Source: Bettongia penicillata ogilbyi (taxonomy: Eukaryota; Chordata; Mammalia; Diprotodontia; Potoroidae). From it: DNA of 64,000 nucleotides. Numbering within the stretch: the first letter of the stretch is position 1; each line of letters begins with the position of its first letter. Positions 1 through 12,062 of the stretch are shown here, one piece after another. The DNA is taken from assembly GCA_023548195.1 (NCBI GenBank), contig JAJHZJ010000220.1, positions 3,251,870-3,315,869 on the forward strand, written 5' to 3'. The position numbers and the translations under genes are program-made. The notes under the pieces are model-generated. The model saw nothing but the letters and a program-made list of their open reading frames with translations. It was not told the origin of the DNA and searched no databases.

Positions 1-158
1 TTTGCCCTGCAGGAAGTAGGAGGGGAAAGGGGAATAAAATGAAAGGAGGATGATAGAAGAGAGGGAAGAATAAGGGAGGTAGAGGTCAAAAATAAAATCA
101 TTGTGGAGGGGTAGGGAGAATGGAGAGATAAAATAATAAACTGGGGGAGGGGGATAGG

Positions 159-1496
159 ATGGAGAGAAAGTCACAGATAGTAATCACAACCGTGAATGTT
201 AATGTGATAAATTCTCCTATAAAACAGAAGCATTTAGCAGAATGGATTAAAAACCATAATCCTACGATATGTTGTTTAGAAAAAACACATTTGAAACAGG
301 GGGAAACACACAGAGTGAATTTGAAAGGTTGGAACAGCATATGTTATGGTTCATCTGTTGTCAAAAAAGCAGGGGTAGCAATGCTAATCTCAGAAAAATC
401 AAAAGCAGAGAAAAGATCAAATCGAAAGAGGTCAGGAAGAAAACTATATCCTGCTGAAAGGCACAAACTCTGGAGAGCATAGGAATAAATGGAGCCTTCC
501 TTAATATAATAAACTGTCTACAGAAAATGAAGCAATATCATTTCTAAACATATATGCACCAAATGATATAGCATCCAAATTCTTAGAGGAGAATTTAAAG
601 AATTAACAGCAAAACTACATTAGTAAGACACCTCAATCTCCCCCTCTCTCAACTTGAATTTTTTTTTTTTTTTTTTGCAAAACAAACAAGGAAAAAAGTC
701 AATGAGGTTAATAGATCTCTGGATAACGTAGATATGATAAAACTCTAGAGAAAATTAATGCGGACAGAAAGTGATATACCTTTTTTCTGCACACACATGG
801 CACACACAAAAAATATCAGCCGTGTACTATGGCATCAAAATCTCACAATCCAGTGCAGAAAGGCAGAGATAGTTCATGCATTGTTTTTCTTATAGGATGC
901 TGAACAACCAGTTCTTGGAAGAACTTTTAAATCACTGAATGCCTATATGAATAAAATAGAGGAAGAGGAGATCAATGAATTGAGCATGCAACTGAAAAAT
1001 CTACAAAAAGAACAAATTGTAAATCTCTAAGAAAATACCTAATTAGAAATATGGGACACCAGATGAGAAATTCATAAAATTTAAATTCAGAAAGCTATTG
1101 AACAGATATATAAAACTGTTTGTTTTATTAAAAAAAAAAAAAAACCTTCGAGGAAACTTTGGTAAATTCGATTAAAAAAGATAATCAAATTGCCAATATC
1201 AAAAATGAGAAGGGCAAACTAGACCCCAATGAAAAGGAAATGAAAACAGTAATTAAAAATTAATTTGCCCAACTATGCCCATAAATTTGACAATACAAAT
1301 GAAAGGAATGAATATCAAATCTATATCTATATCTACATCTATACACACACATATATATGTATATACACAGATACATGTATATGTGTATGTTTACATGTAC
1401 ATATATGTATCTATGTGTATACACACATAGATACATAAATACACATAGACACGAATATACATTCATGCAGATATACATATGCACGTGTATGTATGT

Positions 1497-1546
<50 letters not shown>

Positions 1547-4003
1547 GTGTGTGTATATGCATGTGTAAGTGTGTGTGTATTGCCCAGATAAACAGGAGAA
1601 GAAGTAAAATAATTGAGGAACACCATCTCAGAAAAAGAAATTGAACAAGCAATCAATGAACTCCCTTTGAAAAAATCTCCAGGACCTCATGGATTTACAA
1701 ATGAATTCTATCAAACATATTAAAGAACAGTTAACTCTAATGCTTCGTAGACAATTTGGGAATATTGATGGAGTCCTACCAAATTCTTTCTGATACAAAT
1801 ATGCTTCTGATACCTAAACCAGGAAGAAACATAACCGAGAAGGAAGCTTATATACCAATTTCCTTAATGAATATACATACAGCATTTCAAAATAATATAA
1901 TAACAAAAAGTTTACAGCAACTTATCATGAGAATAATACATTACTATCAGGTAGGATTTATACCAGGATTGTTGGGCTGGCTCAATATTAGGAAAACTGT
2001 AAACATTATTGATCACAACAACAACAAAGCTAACAGAAACCCTATGATTATCCCAATAGATGCAGAAAGACTTTTGACAGAACATGATATCTATTTCTAT
2101 TGAAAACCATGGAGAGCATAGCAATAAGTGGAGCCTTCCTTGATATAATAAGTGATATCTACCTAAAGCCATCAGTAAACATTATGTGCAACGTGGATAA
2201 GCTAGACACATTTCCATTAAGATCAGGGGTGAAAAAAGGATGTCCATTATCACCACTGTTATTCAACATGGTACTAGAAGTGTTAGATTTATCAATAACA
2301 GAAGAAAAAGAAATTGAAGGAATGAGAAAAACAAAAGAAAAACATAAGTTATCATTCTTTGCAGATGATATGATGATATGCTTAGAGAATCGGAGAGAAA
2401 AAGTTGCTTGAAATAATAAATAACTGGCAAATTTGCAGATTAAAATGTAAACCCACGTAAATCATCTGCATTTCTAAGAGAAATCCCATTTAAAGCTAAT
2501 GTAGGCACTATAAAATATCTGGGAGTCTATCTACCAAAACAAACTCAGGGTTTTGTTTTGAACAGAATTACAAATCAATTTTCACACAAATAAAGTGATA
2601 TCTAAGCAATTGGACCAACATCAGTTGCTTGTGGGTAGGCTGAGCTAATATAATAAAAATCGGAATTCTACCTAAATTCATTGACTTCTTCAGTGTCACA
2701 TCAATGAAATTGTGAGAAAATTGCTTTAGTTAGTTAGAAAAAATAACATCAAAATTCATCTGAAAGAAGAAAAAAATGGTAGGGAAGGTGGCCTAACCCT
2801 GCCGGATCTAAAATTGCATTTTAAAGCAGCAAGCCTCAAAACCACTTGGTACTGCCTAAGAAAATAAAGGGTAGATCAGTGGAATAGGTTAGGTATGCAA
2901 GACACAGTAGTTAATGAATATAGAGATCTACTATTTGATAAACACAAGGACCACAGTTCTGGGACAAGAACTCAGTATTTGACAAAAACTTCTTGGAAAA
3001 AAGAATAATAGTGAGGCAGAAACTGGGCATAGACCAAGTTCTGACACCATACGCAAGATTAAAGTTCAAGTGAGTATACAATCTTGGTATAAAGGCTGAT
3101 ATTATGTACAAACTGGGGAATGAGGGATAGTTCATTGTCAGATTTATGGAAAATGCAGTAATTTATAATCAAACAAGGGATATAGAATATTATGAAATGC
3201 AAAATGGATGATTTTGATTACATTGAATTGCAGTTTTTGCACAAACAAACCCATTGCAACTAAGATCAGAAGGGAAACAGAGCACTGGAAAATATTTTTA
3301 CAACTAGTGCCTTTTATAAAGGTCTCATTTCTAAAATATATAGAGAACTGAGTGAACTTTACAAGAATACAGTACATTCCCAATAGATAAATGGTCAAAG
3401 GATAAGAATATCAGAGGAACAAATTAAAATTACTATAGTCATATGGAAAAGTATTTTAAATCATTACTGACCAGAGAGATGGACATCAAAATAACTCTGA
3501 CATACAGCGTCACATATATCAGATTGACTAACATGATACAGCAGGAACATGTTAAACTTTGAGAAGATGTGAGAGAGTCGAAATACTAACTCGTTGTTTG
3601 TGGAGCTGTGAGATGATCCAACAATTCCAGAGAGGAATTTGGAACTATGCCCACACAGCTACCAAAAACATGCTTACTTTTTGACTCAACAATGCCACTT
3701 CTAGGGCTGTATCCCAAAGACATCACAAAAACTGGAAAAGGTCCCACATGTACAAAAATATTTACAGTGTTTCTTTGTGGTGGCCAGGAACTGGAAATCA
3801 AGGGGATAGCCATCAGTTGGGGAATGGCTAAAAAGGTGTCCTATATGAATGTAATGGAATAGTATTGTGGTATAAGAAATGAAGATAAGTTGGACTTCAG
3901 AAAAATCTGGAAAGACTTACATAAACTGATGCTAAGTGACATGAGCAGAGCCAGAAGAACATTATACACAGGAACATTCACAGTGTGTAAGGACTGTTTC
4001 TGA
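159..4003 (+). pseudogene. L1 ORF2 (endonuclease-reverse transcriptase) pseudogene, copy A
   Basis: ORF2 protein nicks the target DNA with an APE-type endonuclease and copies L1 RNA with a reverse transcriptase. The first open piece (159-482) begins at an ATG and reads as the endonuclease N-terminus (NVNV, INSPIKQ, EWIKNHNPTICCL, ETH-like, AGVAMLIS). After 482 the frame is lost. Further pieces are at 1756-2103 (RT fingers/palm, [10 protein letters not shown] and GFIPG) and 2100-2411 (GVKKGCPLSPLLFN and FFADDMMICL, where FADD replaces the usual YADD or FADD-type core). The C-terminal stretch is at 3647-3880 (LLGLYPKDITKTGKGPTCTKIF, then YMNVMEYCGIRNEDK-like). Stops and frameshifts separate all of these, so no functional protein is possible. 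Confidence 0.92.
1310..1590. repeat. Mixed microsatellite with (TAGA)n core at 1497-1546
   Basis: This is alternating purine-pyrimidine ATAC/ACAT-type sequence followed by a nearly perfect tetranucleotide TAGA array of about 50 bases, then TG-rich sequence. It lies inside the ORF2 remnant of L1 copy A, between segments reading as normal L1, so it expanded after insertion. Apparent minus-strand reading frames with long SIYL or HTH runs are translations of this repeat and are not genes. Confidence 0.95.
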
Positions 4004-5091
4004 CATATTGAACCTTTCACATCAGTGCAAAGGATTCTTGAGGCAAAATGTCATCCACATCTAGAGAAAGACCTATGGAAGCAGAATGTAAAATCATGCA
4101 AACTATTTTCTGTTATGTTATGTTTTGGTTTGGTTTGTTTTTACTCATGGTTTCTCCCATTCATTTTAATTGTTCTCTGCAACATGTCTAATGTGAAAAT
4201 GTATTTAATATGAATGTATGTGTAGAACAGAAAAAAAAATATTACATGCAGTCTGTGGGAGGGAGGAGAAAAGAGGGGAAGAAAAATTAAAACTTACGGA
4301 AGTGATTATTGAAAACTGAAAACAAATAAATTAATTAAATTAAAAAATAAATTTATTCAACTGTACAGAGGAGACCACGAGATTCTGTGTCTATCATCCC
4401 AGTACTGCCTCTTCACTGTTACCTCTACCTGACATGTGCTTTTACTTAGAAAGAAAGCTCTTGGTGGAGGAGCCAAGATGGCAGAGTAGAAAGATTCAAA
4501 AATGCTATCTCCGAACCCACAGCCCATAAATTACCTATAAAGAGGAACTCCCAACAAATTCTAGAGAACTGGAGGCCACATAACAACGGAGAGGAGGAGA
4601 TTTCTGTTCCAGAGAGCCCTGAAAAACCGACACCAAGGATTCATCACACACCGGACCTGGAGCAGAGCCCAGCCCTGCCTTGGACATGCAGCACTGAGGG
4701 GAGTAGATCCGAGTGGACTTCAGGGATGGAATCTCTGGTGGCCGCAAGGGTCTCTCGACCCACAGGCACTACAGGTCAGTGAGAGAGCCTTCTGGACTGG
4801 CCAAGAGGGGAGCAGGGTGTCTCCATGGCTTGGACCCCATCGGCAGACAGGAGCTAGGATCCGTTGTTGAAGGTCTCCACATAAATCCCCTGAGGGAACT
4901 GAGCCCCATGTGGCGGCTCTGCCCCCACCTGAGAACCTGAACTTGATCTCACGCTGAATAGCAGCCCTGCCCCCGCTGAAAGCCCTGAGGCTGGAAAGCA
5001 GCATTTGAATCTCAGACACCAAGCACTACTGGATCTGGAGGTGAGGTGGGGATGGAGAGGAATCTCAGAAGTCAAGTAACTGGCTGGAAAA

Positions 5092-6187
5092 ATGCTCAGA
5101 AAGGGGAAAAAAAAATAAGACCATAGAAGGCTACTTTCCTGGTGAGCAGATATTTCCTCCTTTCCTTTATGATGAGGAAGAACAATGCTTATCATCAGGT
5201 AAAGACATAGAAGTCAAGGCCTCTGTATCCCAAACATCCAAAATAAATATTCAATGGGCTCAGGCCATGGAAGAGCTCAAAAAGGATTTTGAAAATGAAG
5301 TTAGACAGGTGGAGGAAAAACTGGGAAGAGAAATGAAAGAGATGCAAGAAAAGCATGAAAAGCTGGTCAACACCTTGCTAAAGGAGACCCAAAAAAATGC
5401 TGAAGAAAATAAGACCTTGACAAATAGGCTAACTCAATTGGCAAAAGAGGTTCAAAAAGCCAATGAGGAGAAGAATGCTTTAAAAAGCAAAATTAGAATG
5501 GAAAAGGAGATTCAAAAGCTCACTAAAGAAAATACTTCTCTCAAAATTAGAATGGAAGAGATGGAGGCTAATGAGTTTATGAGAAACCAAGAAACATAAA
5601 ACAAAACCAAAAGAACGAAAAAATGGAAGAGAATGTGAAATATCTCATTGGAAAAACAACTGACATGGAAAATAGATCCAGGAGACCCAATTTAAAAATT
5701 GTGGGAGTACCTGAAAGTCGTGATCAAAAAAAGAGCCTAGACATCATCTTTCATGAAATTATCAAGGAAAACTGCCCTGATATTCTAGAACCAGAGGGCA
5801 AAATAAGTATTGAAGGAATCCACTGATCACCGCCTGAAGTAGATCTAAAAAGAGAAACTCCTAGGAACATTGTGATCAAATTCCAGAATTCCCAGGTCAA
5901 TGAGAAAATATTGCAAGCAGCTAGAAAGAAAAAAGTCAAGTATTTTGGAAACACAGTCAGGATAACCCAAGATCTAGCAGCTTCTACATTAAGGGACCAA
6001 AGGGTGTGGAATATGATATTCCAGAAGTCAAAGGAACAGGACTAAACCCAAGAATCACCCACCCAGCAAAACTAAGTATAATTCTTCAGGGGAAAAATGG
6101 TATTTCAATGAAATTGAGGACTTTGAAGCATTCTTGATGAAAAGACCAGAGCTGAAAAGAAAATTTGACTTTCAGACACAAGAATGA
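5092..6187 (+). pseudogene. L1-type ORF1 pseudogene of HAL1-like copy 1
   Basis: This is the homologue of the intact ORF1 at 22613-23719. The original start is the ATG at 5092 (M-L-R-K-G-K). One extra A in the A-run at 5107-5115 (nine instead of eight) shifts the frame and gives a stop at once. The shifted frame reads NKTIEGYF and then runs through the coiled coil (open from 5267 as EELKKDFENEVRQVEEKLG). It is broken again near 5597 (small deletion with stop) and at 5824 (CGA to TGA after SIEGIH). The C-terminal domain can still be followed to TGA at 6185-6187 (FLMKRPELKRKFDFQTQE). The decay contrasts with copy 2 and marks this as an older insertion. Confidence 0.92.
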
Positions 6188-6324
6188 GAAGAAGCATGAA
6201 AAAGTAAACAGGAAAGAGATGTCATAAGGGACTTACCAAAGTTGAACTGTTTACATTCCTATATGGAAAGACAATATTTGTAACTCTTGAAACTTTTCAG
6301 TATCTGGGTAGTTGATGGGATTAC

Positions 6325-6420
6325 ACACATATATACACACACACATGTACATGCACATGCACACATAGACATGCATGCGCACATACATAGACACATTCAT
6401 GCACACACAGAGACAGAGAG
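6325..6420. repeat. CA-rich microsatellite in HAL1-like 3' region
   Basis: Imperfect ACAC/ACATGC repeat just after ORF1 of copy 1. The equivalent place in copy 2 (23860-23905) also has a CA-rich tract, so it was part of the source element and is a family feature. Confidence 0.85.
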
Positions 6421-7258
6421 CACAGAGTGAATTGAATAGGATGGGATCATATAGTAAAATAATGAAGGTAAACGGTGAGAGAGAAGTGTATTGGCAGGAG
6501 AGAGGGTGAAATGGAATGGGGCAAATTATCTCTCATAGAAGAGGCAGGCAGGAGACTTTTTAATGGAGGGAAAAAGAGGAGATCTGAGAGAAAAAACATG
6601 AAGTTTACTCTCATCACATTCGACTAAAAGAAGGAATAAAATACACACTCATTTTGGTACGAAAACCTATCTTACAATACAGGAAAGTGGGAGAGAAGGG
6701 GATAAGTAGGGTGGGGGGGATGATGGAAGGGAGGGCAATGAGAGGAGAGAGCAATTTGAAGGCAACACTCGAGGAGAGACAGGATCAAAAGAGAGAATAG
6801 AAGCAATGTGGGGCAGGATAGGATGGAGGGAAATACAGTTAGTCTTACACAACATGACTATTATAGAAGTTATTTGCAAAACTACACAGATATGGACTAT
6901 ATTGAATTTCCTGTCTTCTCAAAGGGAGTGGGTGGGGAGGGAGGGATGGGGAGAATTTGGAACTCAGGTTTAGGAACAACTGTTGAGTATTGTTCTTGCT
7001 ACTATGAAATAAGAAATACAGGTAATGGAGAATAGAAAGTTATCTGTCCCTACAGGACAAAAGAGAAGATGGGGACAAGGGAAGGGAGGGATGCTAGAAG
7101 AGAGGGCAGACTGGTGATAGGGGAAATAGAATTCTCGGTGTTTTAGAGTAGGGAGAGGGGACAAATGGGGAGAAATTTGGAACCCAAAATTTTGTGAAGA
7201 TGAGTGCAAAAAGTTGAATAAATAAATTTATCAAAAAAAAAAAAGAAAGAAATCTCTT

Positions 7259-8430
7259 ATTGGTCTGTCTTCTGTTACTCTGTTGTTATCCTTAGCAGCT
7301 GCATCAGGTCTTCCTTGCTATAGATTCAGAATTCTTGATTAGTTAGGCAGTAGTGCCTCACTGGTTGTAGTGGCATAGGTAGGGAGGGAGTGTTCTCAAT
7401 GAGTTCACAGTATGTGTCAGTTTATCCATTTATTTATTAAACCTTCTTTTGAGTTCCTGACACATATATCATGGAGACAGATTAATTTGCTTTATATTTG
7501 ATTCATAATTTTTGTTTTGGAGTGTTTTGAGTTATCATGGTAATCACAGAAAATGTTTAATTTTACATCTTGTCTGTAATGTGACTTGGAACAGTCAGTA
7601 CTTCCCAGCTATAAATTATTTTACTCCAAATACTTAAATGTAATATGGTTAGATTCTCTCTGTATATATGTATATGTTTATATACACATATGTATATATA
7701 TATATATATTTATGAACATGTGTCCTTGTGTATATATGTATAATTAAAATACTTTTTACTAGTTCATACAATTGTCTCATAGTTTGAAATCAATATATTT
7801 TAGTTTATTTATCAATTATTTTATCTTTTACTTTTCTTCTAGATAGTCTTTTATCCTTTCCATACAATAAATAAAAACAAATTAAAAAGGAAAAAAAAGA
7901 TGTAAGGAAATTAATCATAAAATAACAGTCAACATGTCAAGAAATCCTCTTGCATGTCATATTGCATGTATTCTCTTTACAAAGAATCTGAGAGTGGTTA
8001 TGTATTTGATCTCTAACATTTTGAGTTGTAGTAGAGTCAGTGCCAATTAGGCTTCCTCAGTGAATCCTGGCATGAACCAATATGGTAACTTTCTTTGAAT
8101 CACTATCACCTAAGGAACAAAAACAGGACCTGCCAATCTCCTAAAAAAGAGCAAATCAGCCCCAGTGAAGGAAGGGATGGAAGAATGGAGTTGGTAAATA
8201 TTCCATTGTTGATCACATATAAGATCCACACCTGAATAGCTATTAACTTTTAGCCTATATAAGTTAAGAAAAACTCATAATTCTTCTCAAAGAATAAAAT
8301 AAAACCTAACATTATAAGGAATTTACCTCAGTTATGCATTCTGCAATCTACACAAAAGAATAGATATGTGTTTTCTCATTTACCTTCTTTTGGGCCAAGA
8401 TTGTTCATTATAATTTTACAGTATTTATTT
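7259..8430. other. No gene seen; AT-rich sequence with a short TA/TATG repeat
   Basis: I find no reading frame or repeat family I can support here. An imperfect TATATG/TA microsatellite lies at about 7660-7745. The rest is AT-rich and full of stops in all frames, consistent with old intergenic or intronic DNA. Confidence 0.6.
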
Positions 8431-8439
8431 TGTATTGTT

Positions 8440-8712
8440 CTTTTTTTTCATTATGAACTTTCCATTCGTATTGTTAGAGTTATCATATATATATATTATT
8501 TTCCTGGTTCTACTTGCTTTCCTTTGTCTTAATTCAAGTAAGTATTTCTATATTTTATAGGCACCTATGCTTGACATTTATTGCGTGATAGCAATATTTC
8601 ATTGCATTCATGTACTTCAATTTGTTTAGACAATTTTCTAATTGATAGGCAATTTTCCATGTCTTTGCTTCCACAATAAAAGTGCTGCATCAAATATTTA
8701 GTTTTAATTTAC
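8440..8712 (-). mobile_element. Old L1 3'-end fragment, antisense
   Basis: Read on the minus strand, 8590-8700 follows the L1 3' ORF2 region seen better preserved at 21165-21270. It runs from an AAATATTT..GCAGC..TTTGTGG-like block, through the CCAATTGATAGG-like segment, to the ATATGAATG-ATGAAATATT-like segment. It is much more diverged than the other L1 copies and only about 150-270 bp can be followed. The boundaries are approximate. Confidence 0.6.
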
Positions 8713-9906
8713 TCAGTTCTAAAACAGTAGAAATTTCCTGGTTTCAAATTCCTTTTCTTGATTTTCAAGAAATGTGCTTAAATTACTCAAATGAAATTAG
8801 AAAATATACAAATTAAATTTGTACATTTTATAAAATTTTTGTGCTTACATGTTTTCATAAACATTAAACCCTTACTATAATACATACCTATAAACTCTGA
8901 GAATTTATTCTGTTATGTGTTTTCTTTAGCTTTTTCTATTCAAGGAAAGTGATTCCTGGTAGTACACGATAGAAGGGCTTAATCATAATTGTTTAGAGTT
9001 ATGAAATAGTACTACAGCATTACCAGCATTAGTGATATCAATGTATGCTGAACTTTCAGAAGCAAGTGAATTATTATTTTTTTAAATGTAATTCTAATGT
9101 ATAGGCTGACAATGCATAAGAGCCTCTCTTATTCTGTTCCTATTTTGGTTTATATTCTGGTGTTCCACTGTCTCCGTTGAATGGATTTCTGGGGAAGAGT
9201 TCCACTATGAACCTCTTTCATAACCTATAAAATATTCAGTTTAAGCAACCAAATTCTGATTTTGAAAATCTGAGATTGAGTGAATTGATTGTTATCTGAC
9301 AGATAGGACGTATCAGAAGAGACACTTAAGCCCAGACCTTCATGACTTGAAGTGGTCCTCTATTCACTTGTTCAAGGCTTCCTTTCATTTCTGTAAAATC
9401 ATGAGATTTAAATGATAATTTATAACAGTTTTATCAATTCCTTGTTGAGATATTAGGAGGCACACTGTTTCCCAGAGCTAACGCCCAGTAAGCCATCTGT
9501 GCCCTGAGATTGTCATAACAATCCTCTGGTTGTTAATAATAATCACCCTCTGGATGATTTCACCCTCTGGCAAAATTACATATTTGTTATATTTCTCTGA
9601 TGAGCACCAGTTGTTCCCTTAGTTCAGACAAGCAAGAGGATTAGACTGTTTTCTCTAAGAACTATGTAAAGATGTATATATGAATTATGAATATATATGA
9701 ATTCCAAAATTCATCTACCATGTTAATTCAGCCTTTGAGTATGTTTTAGTAATAAGTTCTCAAAATTATATTAAGACTTTACATACAAATTGTATGGGTA
9801 ATTGTAAAGAAAGTGAGATTATTTCCCCGTTATTAAATAATCTCATCATTTTAAAAGGAAGGAGAGTTTATTTTATGATTGGGCACTCACACTTTTTAGA
9901 AAAATA
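8713..9906. other. No gene seen; AT-rich unique sequence
   Basis: No open frame, RNA gene or repeat family is recognised. CACCCTCTGG occurs twice close together near 9543-9570 as a minor local repeat. Confidence 0.55.
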
Positions 9907-10015
9907 TTCTTATATTAGGCACATGATTTAGAAACAGCAAATGCAACATATAAACAGAAATTTGAAGATTAGAAAATCAAATTTACTTAATTATATTGTT
10001 CAAATTATCTAGGAA
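9907..10015 (+). repeat. Left arm of a long inverted repeat
   Basis: This 109-base segment is repeated in inverted orientation at 11377-11495. The outer 40 bases (starting TTCTTATATTAGGCAC) and the inner ~50 bases (ending AATTATCTAGGAA) match the other arm without a visible difference. The middle has a few substitutions and the other arm has about ten extra bases. The arms enclose a 1.36-kb spacer. I do not recognise the sequence as a known transposon end and see no clear target-site duplication outside the arms. Confidence 0.93.
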
Positions 10016-11376
10016 ATGCCTTACAAGCAAGGACATATATGCCCGATTCCCACCTGTAGAGGACACCAGAGTCAATGTCATCTCAACACTTATACTAATG
10101 GTTACAGAATGAGCTGATAATAAAAGGTAATAATAAGAATGAGAAAAGTTCGATTCGTAGCAAGGCTTCATGACTGGAACATTGTAGTTGTCTGGCTGTT
10201 GTCTGAGTGCAAAGAACACTTGGTTCTGGTCAAAGCAATACAATAATTCTGTGATTTTGCCAGAGGATGAGATCATCCATAGGGTGAGTGCAAAGGATTG
10301 CTTTTATTCCAAGCTCAGGGAACAGCTTTTTTGCTGGCGTTTACCTCCAGAAAAAAGACATTTCCCTCCTTTGGCCAAATGGATGGAGTTTAAAATAATC
10401 CCTACTATTCTGCCCAATAAAAGAGACTCAGGTATAAGTCAAGATGCCACAAGAGGCCTACTGGAATAGGAGACAGGATGTTGCTCAGGGAGTGAATTTT
10501 TTGAGAGGACCTACTGGGAGAGTAGGTCCCAGCTATCATTGTTAGCCATTATTTGCTTCAGGCATGAAAGAGAAAGCAAGCAAGAATGCAGAAGGAGAAA
10601 ATGTCAACACACACTTGAATCAAGGCTATAGTGGTTGGTCACAAAAGGGAAGAGAAAAAAAAACCCAGTAAACTAACCACTCATCTGACATTTTAGGACA
10701 ATTCTCTCATGTTGGCTACTTCTGGGTTCATACTAGAGGAACCTTGAGGTCTCTGGAAGGTTCTGTCATTCACTCAAAAGCAAAGATTTTCTTCAAATGA
10801 TTCAGGAGTACATAACCACAAGTGGGACAGCTGTGGGAGAAGTCGGAAGAACATAGAGGGGCTTAGAAGATATATGGGTTGAGAGCTGTGAGAAAAATCT
10901 TTGCGTCAATCTTTGGATCTAAGTTTCTGGTCAGGATAACATAGGTCCTTGATTAATTATCTCTGACCACCACGTATAAATGGTCCACTTTTCCAGCCAT
11001 GCAGGGCTAGGTTCAAACAGTGTCACAAGGTTTTCTCACAGTTCTTCTAAATGCATAGTTTCATTGAGTCAAGTACAGATCAAACTGCTTAGAATGCTAA
11101 CAATGACCGAGTGTTAGGAAGGGATGGTTAAATATCACCAAGTTAACTAAGAAAACTTAAATGAAAATGAGAAGCAATATAGTTTATCACCAATATTAAC
11201 ATCAAGTCTCCTTGTATCCTAGTAACCCATTCTCAATATCGATTTAATTAGCTCATTTTGAGTTCCAGATGCCTCATATTGTCATCTGGTTCCTAAATAT
11301 ATATTCTTCAACAATAGACCTTATTCTCAGGACAGCTCTAAAGGGGGCTCTGCTTCCCTGGTTCCAAATATAGAGG
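10016..11376. other. 1.36-kb spacer between inverted repeat arms; no gene supported
   Basis: The longest open frame here is 93 codons on the plus strand (10188-10469); it has no recognisable motif and no similarity between overlapping frames. An AATAAA lies at about 10419. There is no transposase-like or retroviral coding signal. It could be the body of a non-autonomous element bounded by the inverted repeats, or simply host DNA trapped between two inverted copies. Confidence 0.5.
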
Positions 11377-11495
11377 TTCCTAGATAATTTGAACAATATA
11401 ATTAAGTAAATTTGATTTTCTAATCTTCCAACTTCAGAGAATTTCAGTTCATATATTGCATTTGCTGTTTCTAAATCATGTGCCTAATATAAGAA
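11377..11495 (-). repeat. Right arm of the long inverted repeat
   Basis: This is the reverse complement of 9907-10015, with about ten extra bases in the middle (around 11427-11437). It ends where similarity with the left arm stops abruptly on both sides. Confidence 0.93.
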
Positions 11496-11934
11496 ATTAA
11501 ACTTCTGTTTGATTTTCAACCCATCTTTCTCTAGTCTGACCTCTTCATCTCTGTCCATCTAGAGTTAAGAGGTCAGTTCAGGCCAACTGACCTCCTCTAT
11601 ACTCAATCCTAATGGATTGTGTTTAGGAAAATAGTGGATAGAGAATAAAATCGAAGCCATATTAATTGTACTATCTTGATGCTGAGAGTCCTACAATCTT
11701 TTTATTGTTACTCATTTATTTAAGAAAGTTGATTCATTAAAAATAAGCAAATTAAAACCTCTTCCAAGTAAACAAGGGTATATAATTATCATAATTTTCA
11801 TATAACATGATACTTTTCCCCACACTTGAGTGATCTCAAAAAAAAAATCTCTAAAGTGCCATAGAAGATAAAATTTTAAAATGTATCTAATTTCTTCAGG
11901 TGTCTTTAACTGTGACATTTTAATTCAGGAAGTA

Positions 11935-12062
11935 ACATGGCATAGTGTGTCAAAGGGCTGCCTTACATTCAGGAAGCTCTCTATGTAAAAACTGAATCTA
12001 GCAAATACTAGTGATAGAATCATGAATAAGTCACTTATTTTGTAATGTCTTATTGGCCCTAG
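11935..12062 (+). mobile_element. Diverged tRNA-type SINE fragment (probable)
   Basis: The order of short blocks matches the marsupial SINE body seen at 17325-17525: a GGCATAG-GTG-CAAAG start, TTCAGGAAG, then AATAAGTCACTTATTTTG. It is strongly diverged, so this is a probable call. Confidence 0.45.

Larger units (their letters stand above)
1..4350 (+). mobile_element. LINE-1 copy A, decayed, entering from left edge
   Basis: This is a long L1 retrotransposon in the sense direction whose 5' part lies outside the window. Bases 1-158 are the purine-rich ORF1-ORF2 spacer. An ORF2 remnant follows from 159 to about 4003, then a short 3' untranslated region ending in an A/T-rich tail near 4320-4350. 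Peptide similarity to L1 ORF2 appears in order: endonuclease start (NVNVINSPIKQ, ICCLEKTHL), reverse transcriptase (GFIPGLLGW, then the FADD box near 2360) and the C-terminal region (STMPLLGLYPKDI near 3690). Many frameshifts, stops and a large tetranucleotide expansion (about 1310-1590) show that it is dead. No 5' end or target-site duplication can be judged because the element is cut by the window edge. Confidence 0.93.
4463..7243 (+). mobile_element. HAL1-like (half-L1, ORF1-only) retrotransposon, copy 1, decayed
   Basis: This is a complete 2.8-kb L1-derived element that has a 5' untranslated region, one ORF1 and a 3' region, but no ORF2 anywhere. It starts with the L1-type 5' motif GGAGCCAAGATGGC and ends with AATAAATAAATTTATC plus an A-tail. 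It is flanked by a 15-base target-site duplication with one mismatch (AGAAAGAAAGCTCTT at 4448-4462, AGAAAGAAATCTCTT at 7244-7258), which fixes both ends. It aligns over its whole length to the element at 21781-24757, so the lack of ORF2 is a family trait and not a private deletion. Half-L1 elements that keep only ORF1 are an established class in mammals; assignment to a named family needs a library search. Confidence 0.9.

Noticed and set aside
1260..1656. Long SIYL/HTH-type minus-strand frames, and similar ones at 17559-17825, 43621-43842, 56355-56701 and 61031-61356
   Set aside because: They are translations of simple repeats.
10016..11376. Spacer of the inverted repeat considered as an endogenous retrovirus or transposase gene
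   Set aside because: No protease, polymerase, envelope or transposase motif in any frame, and the arms are inverted, so they are not LTRs.
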